This document shows, one piece after another, positions 16,819 through 24,106 of a stretch of 30,284 nucleotides of DNA. Under the pieces are notes generated by a model. That model saw only the letters and a list, made by a program, of their open reading frames with translations, did not search any database and was not told the DNA's origin. The position numbers and the translations under genes were made by a program. Each line of letters opens with the position of its first letter. Position 1 is the stretch's first letter. This stretch comes from a virus, in IMG/VR virus record IMGVR_UViG_3300008448_000414, positions 1 to 30,284 of that record. The stretch is one strand, 5' to 3'.

Positions 16819-19059
16819 TTATAAAAACAGGTTCAGGCCATCATATAACTCTTTTGTAACTATATTGGAAATAATACCTTCTTTTTTAGACCAATCAGCG
16901 TAAGAAGAATTAGTATATTGTAGAGTTGTATTAAAGTCGTTAAAATCAATAACGCTTCCTGTAATAGTTCCATTTATACCAGGTGTATATTCATAGAAGA
17001 GATAATAATTGCTTATATCTTCTCCCAAATTATCAGAAGGTAATACTAAGCCCCATCCCCAGGAATTATTATAGTCGCTTAGTTTATAGGTATTACCGGA
17101 AAGAGATATACCATAAGAGCATAGTGGTAGATAGGTGTTTAGATACTTGTAGTTACCGCTGAACTTTTCAAATGCTACTAAATCTGTACCCGCTGTAACT
17201 GTATATTGAATACTAACACCATTACCGAGATTTTTACCGTAAATATCACTACTTAGATACCCATACGTATTAAAGTTTTCACTAAAAGCGTTTTTAACTC
17301 CGAATAATTTAGAATGACTAATAGACAACAAATTAATTAGTCGTCCTAGCCCCACGGGGTAGTTCATATTAAAGGAAGTAAACTGAATATCATCTTGATT
17401 CATTAACTTAAGTAATGAACCTAACTGATTTACATTACCGTAATCTAGAGTTGCATTGTTACTTACAAAATTTTGTATTTTCTCGTATGTAGTTTTACCT
17501 ATAGATGTTTGTTCAGAACTTATATTACCAAATATAGTACCTAGAAATTGATCAAATAGATTTATTTTATCTAAAAATAGTGGTTGGAATGCAATACTTT
17601 TGAAGGCATCTTGAAAATCTATTTGCTCACCTTTTTTAGCTATATTATAAACTCCGCCTGATGGATAGACGTTAAAGGTATTGCTATTTCCTAGAAGCTG
17701 TACTATATAATCTTCTATTACTAAAGCGCTAGTGTCTTCTGCTAAGATATTCTCATCACTCTCGCTATTAATTCTGAATAATTCTTCAGGTAATATAGAT
17801 CTTGCAGAAATATATACATTCTCCTGCAAAGTATTAAAATTCGTGATAAGATACCCCTTATAAAATCCTCCCTGTGATATACTTGTAAGACTTTGGAAAT
17901 CGGCAAAAAAGTATGCTTGATACGAGCCTACTGCTTCCTCAAGTTCAAGCATATCTATGTTATTCTCGACATATATAGTACTCAAGCTTTCGGTTAACAG
18001 TGATTGTGGAAGCGTAATACTAGAAAAATTAGTAACACCGTTTGTTAACTGAAAGTCTATATCAACTAACCGAGGGAGATTTTTTATAGTAAAATTCTCC
18101 GAGTCTTTAACTTTAACTACAAATCCTATCTTAGTGTTAGAAAATTTATTCTTACTAATATTAAATGTATTTGACGTAGTGCCTTCTCCATCTATACCGT
18201 TTGAAGAAATAGATAGATAATTATAATCGTTATTGTTGTATATAGAAGCTTTACAACCTACGGTAGATGTATTGCTGTAAGGTCTTAGCTCTGCAGGCTG
18301 ATAACCAAACATAATATTTACATGCGAAGAGGGAAGATCGTCTTTGTAAAAAACAAACCGTTCGCCTGTTAGTCCGCAAAAGAAAGCATCTGTATCTGTT
18401 GAGGATTTTCGAACAATATTATTTCCAGATAGACCTATATAGATAGGAGTTGAGATTGTATTGAAGGATGATACTTCTACAAATTCTGTTAAATTATTAA
18501 TGCCAGTTAGTAGTAAATATACAGAACTTGAAGGGTAGAGATGACCGTATCTCGTATTAACTAGATTATCTCTAAAATAATCTAAACTATTGCTTCCAGA
18601 AATAAACGCTACTATAGAAAGATTATTTTCAGGATCATTATTTAGTGCTTGCCAGGAAATACCATTTGTTATTTTTACCGGGTCAGTAAATCTTCCTGCA
18701 GATAATTGAAGCTGAGTTGCGTTATTCGCAGTTATGAGTATAAAGTCTTCAATATAATTTTTTATAGTAACGTTTACAGAGTAGGAATCATAATAGCTCT
18801 CTCCTGTAGCGTCATATAAATAGCATGTGACTTTATATTTACCAGCATCTTGATACGTATGGGTCGCTGTAACAGTCTCAGATGTTGTATTGTCTCCAAA
18901 ATCCCATACTATTCTTTTTCTAGATAAAAAATTTTCAGTAGTGTCTAACTTCGGAATAAAAGTAAGAGGTGTAAAGGGTAACGCGTAACTACTGGTAGAT
19001 GGAGTACCTGTGTAGTCAACCGTATTAAAAAAGGCAAATGTTGTATTAATATTACTCAT
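16819..19059 (-). CDS. PKD-domain baseplate protein
   Basis: A 746-residue protein with a clear PKD domain at about 35-100: RIVWDFGDNTTSE, then ATHTYQDAGKYKVTCYLYDA and a closing YSVNVTIKN strand, including the hallmark W-D-F-G-D (52-56) and H-T-Y (67-69). The remaining 640 residues are beta-rich with some helical stretches (for example GSLLKLMNQDDIQF). Its ATG is inside the last codons of the gp6-like gene (8-base overlap), so it is tightly coupled to a wedge protein; in T4 the gene after 6 is 7. It could replace gp7 or be a wedge-bound adhesin. PKD domains commonly mediate protein or polysaccharide binding. Confidence 0.7.
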   Translation of the reverse strand: MSNINTTFAFFNTVDYTGTPSTSSYALPFTPLTFIPKLDTTENFLSRKRIVWDFGDNTTSETVTATHTYQDAGKYKVTCYLYDATGESYYDSYSVNVTIKNYIEDFILITANNATQLQLSAGRFTDPVKITNGISWQALNNDPENNLSIVAFISGSNSLDYFRDNLVNTRYGHLYPSSSVYLLLTGINNLTEFVEVSSFNTISTPIYIGLSGNNIVRKSSTDTDAFFCGLTGERFVFYKDDLPSSHVNIMFGYQPAELRPYSNTSTVGCKASIYNNNDYNYLSISSNGIDGEGTTSNTFNISKNKFSNTKIGFVVKVKDSENFTIKNLPRLVDIDFQLTNGVTNFSSITLPQSLLTESLSTIYVENNIDMLELEEAVGSYQAYFFADFQSLTSISQGGFYKGYLITNFNTLQENVYISARSILPEELFRINSESDENILAEDTSALVIEDYIVQLLGNSNTFNVYPSGGVYNIAKKGEQIDFQDAFKSIAFQPLFLDKINLFDQFLGTIFGNISSEQTSIGKTTYEKIQNFVSNNATLDYGNVNQLGSLLKLMNQDDIQFTSFNMNYPVGLGRLINLLSISHSKLFGVKNAFSENFNTYGYLSSDIYGKNLGNGVSIQYTVTAGTDLVAFEKFSGNYKYLNTYLPLCSYGISLSGNTYKLSDYNNSWGWGLVLPSDNLGEDISNYYLFYEYTPGINGTITGSVIDFNDFNTTLQYTNSSYADWSKKEGIISNIVTKELYDGLNLFL

Positions 19060-20860
19060 CCTCTACTATAATTTTTGTGGTAAGCTTGGAGATATCGTAA
19101 AAATACGCATACTCGAATTTTTTAAGCTGTATATTTTGTGATGTAAAACTAATATCATCTACAGGGTAAGATGGATTCCACGCTATTAACGATAATATAG
19201 GCACTTCAAATTGCGTGTCTGTTCTTCTTGTAACTATAGAGGAGACACCGTCTATATTTAGAATTTCATTTACTATAGAAGATGTATTTACAACTTGACC
19301 TAATTGAATATTATCAAAGTATGTCTTGAAAATATTAGCTACATTATTTTTTATAACGTTAGTGCTAATTCTAATATTAGGATCTTTTTTAATAACAAGC
19401 ACGGTTACATCTTTAAGATCAACACACTCTACTTCACCTTGTATCTGCAATCCTAAGTTTATAGCCTTGTATACAGGATCTATAGTAACTACATTCTGTG
19501 TTAAGTCTTTCTTTAAATTACATTCATTGATAATAAGCTGTTTTTGCGAAGCATTTAAATAATTAGGTATTTGTTCATTTATTATAGTTGAAATCTTAGG
19601 TACAGATACCACGTACACGTTATTAAATGATGTAGAGTTTGAGAAATTAACCTGATTAAAAAGAACTCTACAATCTTCATTAGGTTGATTTAACCCTACA
19701 CTATAGTAATACCTCATTAATTCATTTACGTATTCATCATTACTGAGAATTTTTACGCTTTTTATTACATTATTAAAGCTTCTATTAATGAAATATTCGT
19801 AATCAGTAGCTGTTACAAGTCTATTTTGAAGAGAAAATATCTTTGGTGCGTTATTTTTTATTTGCTCAATAGTCTCTGCCTGTGATATAGGAGAACTATC
19901 ATTGGTATTATTAGTTATAAGCTGACTTAAATTACTACCTACAATAAAATTGTCTGTAGAAGCATAAATGTCAGTTACAATCTCGTTAAAGGTAGAAGTG
20001 TTGTATAGATTAAAAAAGTTACCCAGTAACACATTAGAACCTATTTGACCTTGAGATCCAGAAGAGAATACGTAATAGATTTGTACTACATCTCCCTCTT
20101 CCAACTTTTTACCATTAGTACCATTACCAAACTTAAACTCAAAATTTCCATTTTCGTTTAAACGCTTTTCATAAACTAAAGCATTTGAATCCTCCAAGAA
20201 TAAAGAAGAGGTTTCATTCCACTCCTGCCATTTTCCAGATTGTATGCTTTTTATAAAGATCGTAAATGAGTTATCAGCTATAAATCTACTATCTGCAGTA
20301 TTATCTGGTAAATTAACAACTGTTAATATTTCAAAATTTTCTCCTACTGCAGTATATTTTGGATGTTCTGTAATAGAACCTTGATAGAGAGTATTATTGT
20401 TAATACTTAAAGTTTCATCTACTTCTGTTGTCTTTTCAAAAGAAATATCATCGATAGTAGTAAAAGGTATACCGGATGAAGCTATAGTGGAAAATCTCCT
20501 GAGTATATAATTATTAGGAGCTAATCCGCTAGATCCTGATAGTGAAATATTTACTAACGAGGTTTGCTTGCCAGCCGGTTTGTAATTTAAATTTGATACT
20601 AGTTTATTGATATTTTCGTATAGCTCCGCTGTAGTAAAAGTAGATTCCGAGGAAGTTGTGTTGAGATAAAAGAGTAACACATGATACATGTATGCTACTA
20701 TATCTATAAATGCATTTAGGTTTGACCCTTCGTAAACTTGATCTCTAAATACCTCACTCTCATTTAAGCGGGTAATTATTAATTCCTTAATAGTAGTTGC
20801 ATCAAATGCAGTATAGCTATTTTTAGGTAGGGTAAATTCAGTAAAGCTTTTAATACTCAT
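19052..20860 (-). CDS. Baseplate wedge protein, gp6 / baseplate-J family
   Basis: A 602-residue homologue of the baseplate J/gp6 family, the wedge subunit that closes into the ring controlling sheath contraction. Family features: an N-terminal helix with DVYEG-like context (EVFRDQVYEGSNLNAFIDIV), the helical AYMYHVLLFYLN run, ELYENINKLVSNLNYKPAGK, a central FKFGNGTNGKKLEEGDVVQI strand pair, and NRLVTATDYEYFI at about 360, matching the family's 'AVTxxDYExLA' motif. T4 gp6 is about 660 residues, so the length fits. It starts 2 bases after the gp25-like stop and overlaps the PKD gene by 8 bases. The 25-6 order is the same as in most contractile tails. Confidence 0.88.
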   Translation of the reverse strand: MSIKSFTEFTLPKNSYTAFDATTIKELIITRLNESEVFRDQVYEGSNLNAFIDIVAYMYHVLLFYLNTTSSESTFTTAELYENINKLVSNLNYKPAGKQTSLVNISLSGSSGLAPNNYILRRFSTIASSGIPFTTIDDISFEKTTEVDETLSINNNTLYQGSITEHPKYTAVGENFEILTVVNLPDNTADSRFIADNSFTIFIKSIQSGKWQEWNETSSLFLEDSNALVYEKRLNENGNFEFKFGNGTNGKKLEEGDVVQIYYVFSSGSQGQIGSNVLLGNFFNLYNTSTFNEIVTDIYASTDNFIVGSNLSQLITNNTNDSSPISQAETIEQIKNNAPKIFSLQNRLVTATDYEYFINRSFNNVIKSVKILSNDEYVNELMRYYYSVGLNQPNEDCRVLFNQVNFSNSTSFNNVYVVSVPKISTIINEQIPNYLNASQKQLIINECNLKKDLTQNVVTIDPVYKAINLGLQIQGEVECVDLKDVTVLVIKKDPNIRISTNVIKNNVANIFKTYFDNIQLGQVVNTSSIVNEILNIDGVSSIVTRRTDTQFEVPILSLIAWNPSYPVDDISFTSQNIQLKKFEYAYFYDISKLTTKIIVEDE

Positions 20861-20862
20861 AA

Positions 20863-21348
20863 TTATACGAAGGTGTAGCCATCATTATTTAATACACTTT
20901 TAAGTGATAGGTTGTTTACATTTAAAGATGGCACAGATATGTTTAAGTCAATCTTATACTCTTGATCTTCAGTGTTTGCAACTACATTTATCTTATTAAT
21001 TTTAACTCTCGGTTCTTGAGTTACTAGTCCGTCAAAAATATCTCTACCAATAAAGAAAGCGCCAGTCTCATTTACAGGCTCAAAAAGATAGTCTCTTAAA
21101 TCTAAACCAAATTGCGGATTTAATAATTTTTCTCCTGGCGAGGTAGTTAAAATATTTTGTATAGCTGTAATAACAGATGAAGCATCTTGTATAGAAACTA
21201 AATCTTTCTTTTCACTAGCTTGGAATAGCTCCGGATTATTTGTATATCCTAGAGTTAAGTCAAGTTGTATATCTTTATATAGATAGCCAGCTTCTAAAGC
21301 CTTTTCAACCTCTGTTGTAGGCTTAACTATATTTAACTTAATAGCCAT
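20863..21348 (-). CDS. Baseplate wedge protein, gp25-like (GPW/gp25 family)
   Basis: A 161-residue member of the GPW/gp25 family, which joins the wedge to the sheath at the baseplate rim. The diagnostic segment is at about 72-91 (GEKLLNPQFGLDLRDYLFEP), followed by QEPRVKINKINV, matching the family's 'E-P-R' strand. It is somewhat longer than T4 gp25 (132 residues), with extra residues at the N-terminus. An exact TATAAATA late box lies 6 bases before the ATG, so this gene heads the wedge operon gp25-gp6-PKD protein, whose members abut or overlap. Confidence 0.9.
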   Translation of the reverse strand: MAIKLNIVKPTTEVEKALEAGYLYKDIQLDLTLGYTNNPELFQASEKKDLVSIQDASSVITAIQNILTTSPGEKLLNPQFGLDLRDYLFEPVNETGAFFIGRDIFDGLVTQEPRVKINKINVVANTEDQEYKIDLNISVPSLNVNNLSLKSVLNNDGYTFV

Positions 21349-21354
21349 TACTAA

Positions 21355-21362
21355 TATTTATA
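21355..21362 (-). promoter_or_regulatory. Late promoter box TATAAATA
   Basis: Exact T4-type late box, 6 bases before the ATG of the gp25-like gene, in the 37-base gap before the wedge operon. It is one of three exact matches in the window. Confidence 0.65.
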
Positions 21363-21385
21363 GTAAAAGCCTGATAAGGAATTCA

Positions 21386-21598
21386 CTATTGAGCTGTGTA
21401 CTCTTTAAGTAAATTATCTACTATATTATCGAAAGACTCCTTAGCTGTAGATAATGCAATTGCTACGGCTTGCTTTTGAGCTTTTTTCTTTGATTTAGGT
21501 TTAGAAGTACCGATCTTACCTTTCTTCTTATAGGTATGCATAAGCTCCTTTACATTAGAAGAAATGGTTTTTTTAGATGAACCTTTTTTGAGTGGCAT
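21386..21598 (-). CDS. Small Lys-rich phage protein (MPLKKGSSKKTIS type)
   Basis: A 70-residue basic protein beginning MPLKKGSSKKTISSNVKEL, a start I recognise from a widespread family of small phage and prophage proteins of unknown function that also share the AQKQAVAIALSTA motif seen here at about 46-58. I chose the ATG at 21596-21598 over one 27 bases upstream because the upstream one lies inside the preceding gene, the family starts here, and an AATAAATA box lies exactly 5 bases before it. The middle is a Lys-rich KPKSKKKAQKQ stretch. A nucleic-acid-binding or capsid-internal role would fit the charge, but is not shown. Confidence 0.7.
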   Translation of the reverse strand: MPLKKGSSKKTISSNVKELMHTYKKKGKIGTSKPKSKKKAQKQAVAIALSTAKESFDNIVDNLLKEYTAQ

Positions 21599-21603
21599 AA
21601 ACT

Positions 21604-21611
21604 TATTTATT
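21604..21611 (-). promoter_or_regulatory. Late promoter box AATAAATA
   Basis: NATAAATA-type box 5 bases before the ATG of the small Lys-rich gene; it overlaps the stop codon of the upstream gene. Its spacing supports the 21598 start. Confidence 0.4.
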
Positions 21612-21882
21612 ACCAATTTTTGCAAGAATAATACTTAGCTGTACCAGGCTTAGCAGACGAGCACTTATGTCTTGCTCTAAATGATTTTCTCTTCTTAGGA
21701 TTGGACTTTTTGATTCTAAGATTAGGATCACCGTAATGGATTCTCTTAAGCTTACCTTTCACACGAGCGCATCTCATATACTTTTTATCAGATCTAGTAG
21801 ACGATTGTTGACCTGTAACTTTAGTACATCTAGCACCTTTTTTTTCTGATAAGATCTCCTCCACTAAAATATCAAATTGCAT
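21610..21882 (-). CDS. Small basic Cys-containing phage protein (KSFRARHKC type)
   Basis: A 90-residue very basic protein. The C-terminal half has the motif SNPKKRKSFRARHKCSSAKP followed by TAKYYSCKNW, which I recognise from a family of small phage proteins of unknown function (DUF5872-like, named from memory), also found as a C-terminal module on larger structural proteins of T4-like marine phages. Four cysteines (C19, C38, C74 and C87) could bind metal. The N-terminus, MQFDILVEEILSEKKGA, is a short amphipathic helix ending in L-S-E, like T4 capsid-targeting sequences cut by the prohead protease. I infer a DNA-associated internal head protein. Confidence 0.65.
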   Translation of the reverse strand: MQFDILVEEILSEKKGARCTKVTGQQSSTRSDKKYMRCARVKGKLKRIHYGDPNLRIKKSNPKKRKSFRARHKCSSAKPGTAKYYSCKNW

Positions 21883-21887
21883 GTAAT

Positions 21888-21895
21888 TATTTAAT
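21888..21895 (-). promoter_or_regulatory. Possible variant late box ATTAAATA
   Basis: Five bases before the ATG of the 90-residue basic gene. One mismatch to NATAAATA, but the spacing is the same as for exact boxes. It faces away from the + strand box at 21902 in a 32-base divergent gap. Confidence 0.35.
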
Positions 21896-21901
21896 TAAAA
21901 G

Positions 21902-21909
21902 TATAAATA
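21902..21909 (+). promoter_or_regulatory. Late promoter box TATAAATA
   Basis: Exact T4-type late box 5 bases before the ATG of the 197-residue gene. The divergent gap is only 32 bases in all, so little room is left for any other promoter element. Confidence 0.65.
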
Positions 21910-21914
21910 ATGTT

Positions 21915-22508
21915 ATGGCTAAAACAAAGAAGTTTTTAACACTACTCGAAACTTACATGAATCGATTTGAACGAGGCGGATTTTTAGTAGGTGATGTTTT
22001 TAAATTCAGCGATGGTTTCAAAAATTCAGATTCCTATAAAAAGCTAGGAACTAATACAAAAGAAATGATCGATCAAATGATTGAAACAGGTCTTCATGTA
22101 AGAGTTGTAGGTATTAAAGACACTAGCGGTTCACGTTATCCAGGTAATCCACAGACTACTACACAAGATGTTATCTTAACTCTTGCTCTTGACAATGGTG
22201 GTGGTAGATATACCCACTATGTATCTGTTGAACCTGATCCTAGCTTAGGTGAACCACAGAGATTCTACCCTAATCTTCCACCTATTCCTGATGCTGTTGT
22301 TAGAAAGAACAATGTTAACATCAAGCCTCAAGAAGTAGAAGATTATGATAATTTAGCTAACAAAACTGATAGAGGCGATGGTAAGCTATCTGATACTAAT
22401 CTTACTCTACCAGACCAAAACACTGTTATTCCAAGTCAATCAGTTACTCCTTCTCCAGCAGTAGCTTCCTACACCCATGAATATCTTAAAGATATAGAAA
22501 AATATTAA
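21915..22508 (+). CDS. Hypothetical late protein, candidate internal head protein
   Basis: A 197-residue protein without a recognised family. The N-terminus, MAKTKKFLTLLETYMNRF, is a basic, amphipathic helix containing L-L-E at 10-12, like a capsid-targeting sequence. Residues about 15-115 look like a folded alpha/beta domain (GGFLVGDVFKFSDGF; MIETGLHVRVVGIKD; VILTLALDNGGGRYTHYVSV). The last 80 residues are Pro/Asn/Asp-rich and probably extended. An exact TATAAATA box 5 bases upstream marks it as a late gene, consistent with a virion or assembly role. No membrane segment or catalytic motif is seen. Confidence 0.65.
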   Translation: MAKTKKFLTLLETYMNRFERGGFLVGDVFKFSDGFKNSDSYKKLGTNTKEMIDQMIETGLHVRVVGIKDTSGSRYPGNPQTTTQDVILTLALDNGGGRYTHYVSVEPDPSLGEPQRFYPNLPPIPDAVVRKNNVNIKPQEVEDYDNLANKTDRGDGKLSDTNLTLPDQNTVIPSQSVTPSPAVASYTHEYLKDIEKY

Positions 22509-22516
22509 TCACTTAA

Positions 22517-22524
22517 CATAAATA
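22517..22524 (+). promoter_or_regulatory. Late promoter box CATAAATA
   Basis: NATAAATA-type box exactly 5 bases before the ATG of the alanine-rich gene, in the 21-base gap after the previous stop. Confidence 0.5.
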
Positions 22525-22529
22525 ACTAT

Positions 22530-22904
22530 ATGAGAAAAGCCGATTGTCTTTTATTGGAGAGCGCATACAGCTCTATATTGCTAAAATCCCGTCTAGAAAA
22601 TTTAACAATTTCACAATTGCATAATGTTATTGAAAATGCATCTAGCTCAGAACTAGATATTATTGAAGAGGCTCTCGGAGGCTTTGGAAACTTATTTAAA
22701 GCTGGTAAGCAGGCGGTTCAAGGCGCAGGCACTGCTGTTAAAGGCGCTGTTCAAGGAGCAGCACAAAGAGCTGGCGCTGCTGTTACAGATGCAGCACAAA
22801 GAGCTGGCGCTGCTGTTACAGATGCAGCACAAAGAGCGGGTACTGCAGTTCAAGGCGCTGGCCGTGCTGCAAAAGCAGGTGCTCAACAAGTTAAAAAAAT
22901 GTAA
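22530..22904 (+). CDS. Alanine-rich 11-mer-repeat late protein, interrupted by frameshift
   Basis: The zero-frame product is 124 residues. Residues 1-50 are a helical head (MRKADCLLLESAY, then LDIIEEALGG), and from about 55 to 120 runs an Ala/Gly/Gln-rich amphipathic 11-residue repeat (AAQRAGAAVTD and variants), like LEA-type or apolipoprotein-like helices. The frame ends at TAA 22902-22904, immediately after a run of seven A (22893-22899). The -1 frame then stays open to 23188 with a protein of the same style, so one extra A would give a continuous 219-residue protein. L-L-E at 8-10 and I-E-E/A at 46-48 fit T4 prohead protease sites, so an internal, perhaps ejected, head protein is a reasonable guess. 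The CATAAATA box marks it as late. Confidence 0.65.
   Translation: MRKADCLLLESAYSSILLKSRLENLTISQLHNVIENASSSELDIIEEALGGFGNLFKAGKQAVQGAGTAVKGAVQGAAQRAGAAVTDAAQRAGAAVTDAAQRAGTAVQGAGRAAKAGAQQVKKM
22758..22856 (+). repeat. 33-base tandem repeat, three units
   Basis: Units at 22758-22790 and 22791-22823 are identical; the third, 22824-22856, is diverged after its first 14 bases. Each encodes the 11-residue unit AAQRAGAAVTD. The identity of the first two units at DNA level suggests recent duplication or slippage, so repeat number may vary between relatives. Confidence 0.85.
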
Positions 22905-23188
22905 AACAAATATACCAGACTGGTGAGCAAGAAGCTGCAGCAGAAAAAAGAAAAGCAGAAGTAGCAAAATCCGTAGGTGCTTTATTACAACAACTTGAAG
23001 CATTAAAAGAAGCTAACCCTAAAATTGGACAAGAAATTGGTAATATAACTGACCTTACCATCGGACAAATTCAATCTCTCGTAAAACGTGGTTTAGAATC
23101 TAAGCAACGTGCTGCTAGAGGTGCTAGACAGCAAGGTTTCTTCGGTAAAGTGGGAACTGCTGCACAAAAAGCATACGGTCAAGCTTAA
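22895..23188 (+). other. -1-frame continuation of the 11-mer-repeat gene
   Basis: This frame is open from 22895 to TAA at 23186-23188 (97 codons) and encodes a clearly natural sequence: an Ala/Lys/Glu helix (TGEQEAAAEKRKAEVAKSVG), a second helix (LLQQLEALKEANPKIGQEIG) and a basic C-terminus (RAARGARQQGFFGKVG, ending AYGQA). It has no ATG and no well-placed GTG or TTG, so it cannot easily be started on its own; it should be the C-terminal half of the upstream protein. The junction is an A7 run. Explanations are a homopolymer sequencing or assembly error, a real inactivating mutation, transcriptional slippage on A7, or programmed -1 frameshifting. The stop overlaps the clamp-loader stop by four bases on the other strand. 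Confidence 0.75.
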
Positions 23189-24105
23189 ACTTTTTCAAGT
23201 GCGATCCAACAGGCAAAGCAGTTAATCTCTTTATCTAACACAAACGCACTCTTATAGAGATGATCAGCAATTATTGCGATCATCTCTTTCTTTTTGAGAT
23301 CATCAAGAGGTCGATCGTAGATGTAGTTTAGAAAGTCTCTCATAAGACTATCGTAATCACCATAAAATCTATCTTCGCTCTCAATAAGAGTTTTTCTTAA
23401 TGATAATACGTCTTTTTGCTGGATAGCAGAATTAATGGTTTCGAGCAGAGTTCTATCAACAGAGATATTAGTAATAGATAGAGTCTTATCAATACAGTTC
23501 TTCTGAATCTCATTAATACACTTTCGAAAGTCGGGGAAGTTAACTTTAATAAGCTCAACAAACTTACGCTTTTGGTCTGCATCAATCTGGATACCTTCTT
23601 GCTGAAGTATACTATAGCACCTCTTCACAGTATCCTCAATAACAGGCTTGATATCAAGAGATTGGCATCTGGATTGTAGAGCAGGAATGATCTTATGCTT
23701 GTAGTTAGCAGTTAAGATAAACCGCGTATACTTAGCAAAAGACTCCATGGTATTCCTCAAAGCAGCTTGTGCTTGTGAAGTAAGACCGTCGCACTCGTCA
23801 AGAATAACTACCTTAATCTTACCATCAAACGACTTAGTTTGAGAGAAATTAGTTACCTTATAACGAATAGTATCAATACCCGATTCGTCAGAAGCATTGA
23901 TGTATAGAAAGTTACACCCGAGGATATCATTTACAATGATCCTAGCAAGAGTAGTCTTACCAGTCCCTGGTGTTCCTACAAACAATAAATTAGGAATCTC
24001 TTCTTTGAACCCTTGGACTATTTCACGAGTCCTCTCAGGTAGAATGAGATCTTCTAACTTCTGCGGGCGATACTTTTCAACCCAGATACCTTTCAAGTCT
24101 AGCAT
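23185..24105 (-). CDS. Sliding clamp loader subunit, T4 gp44 / RFC-small type
   Basis: A 306-residue AAA+ ATPase that loads the sliding clamp at the replication fork. It has IWVEKYRPQKLEDLI at the N-terminus (the RFC 'WVEKYRP' box), Walker A GTPGTGKTT at 44-52, Walker B VVILDECD at 99-106, a sensor-1 region ILTANY at 130-135 and the RFC-signature S-R-C at 145-147; the C-terminal third is the helical collar. T4 gp44 is 319 residues. I chose the ATG at 24103-24105 over an in-frame upstream ATG because it directly follows the dUTPase stop (TAATATG) and begins at the conserved N-terminus. The small partner (gp62) and the clamp are not in this window. Confidence 0.92.
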   Translation of the reverse strand: MLDLKGIWVEKYRPQKLEDLILPERTREIVQGFKEEIPNLLFVGTPGTGKTTLARIIVNDILGCNFLYINASDESGIDTIRYKVTNFSQTKSFDGKIKVVILDECDGLTSQAQAALRNTMESFAKYTRFILTANYKHKIIPALQSRCQSLDIKPVIEDTVKRCYSILQQEGIQIDADQKRKFVELIKVNFPDFRKCINEIQKNCIDKTLSITNISVDRTLLETINSAIQQKDVLSLRKTLIESEDRFYGDYDSLMRDFLNYIYDRPLDDLKKKEMIAIIADHLYKSAFVLDKEINCFACWIALEKV

Positions 24106-24106
24106 A

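Noticed and set aside
21599-21625. Nine-residue longer start for the Lys-rich gene at 21625
   Set aside because: It lies inside the preceding gene; the family begins MPLKKG and the late box is placed for the 21598 start.
22758-22856. Tandem repeat as a CRISPR or origin iteron array
   Set aside because: The units are directly adjacent with no spacers, keep the reading frame in multiples of 11 codons, and lie inside a coding region.
22692-23003. Minus-strand open frame rich in Leu and Cys across the repeat region
   Set aside because: It is the reverse of the Ala/Gln repeats; its periodic Leu/Cys content is a by-product of the repeat, and the + strand product has a proper promoter box and start.
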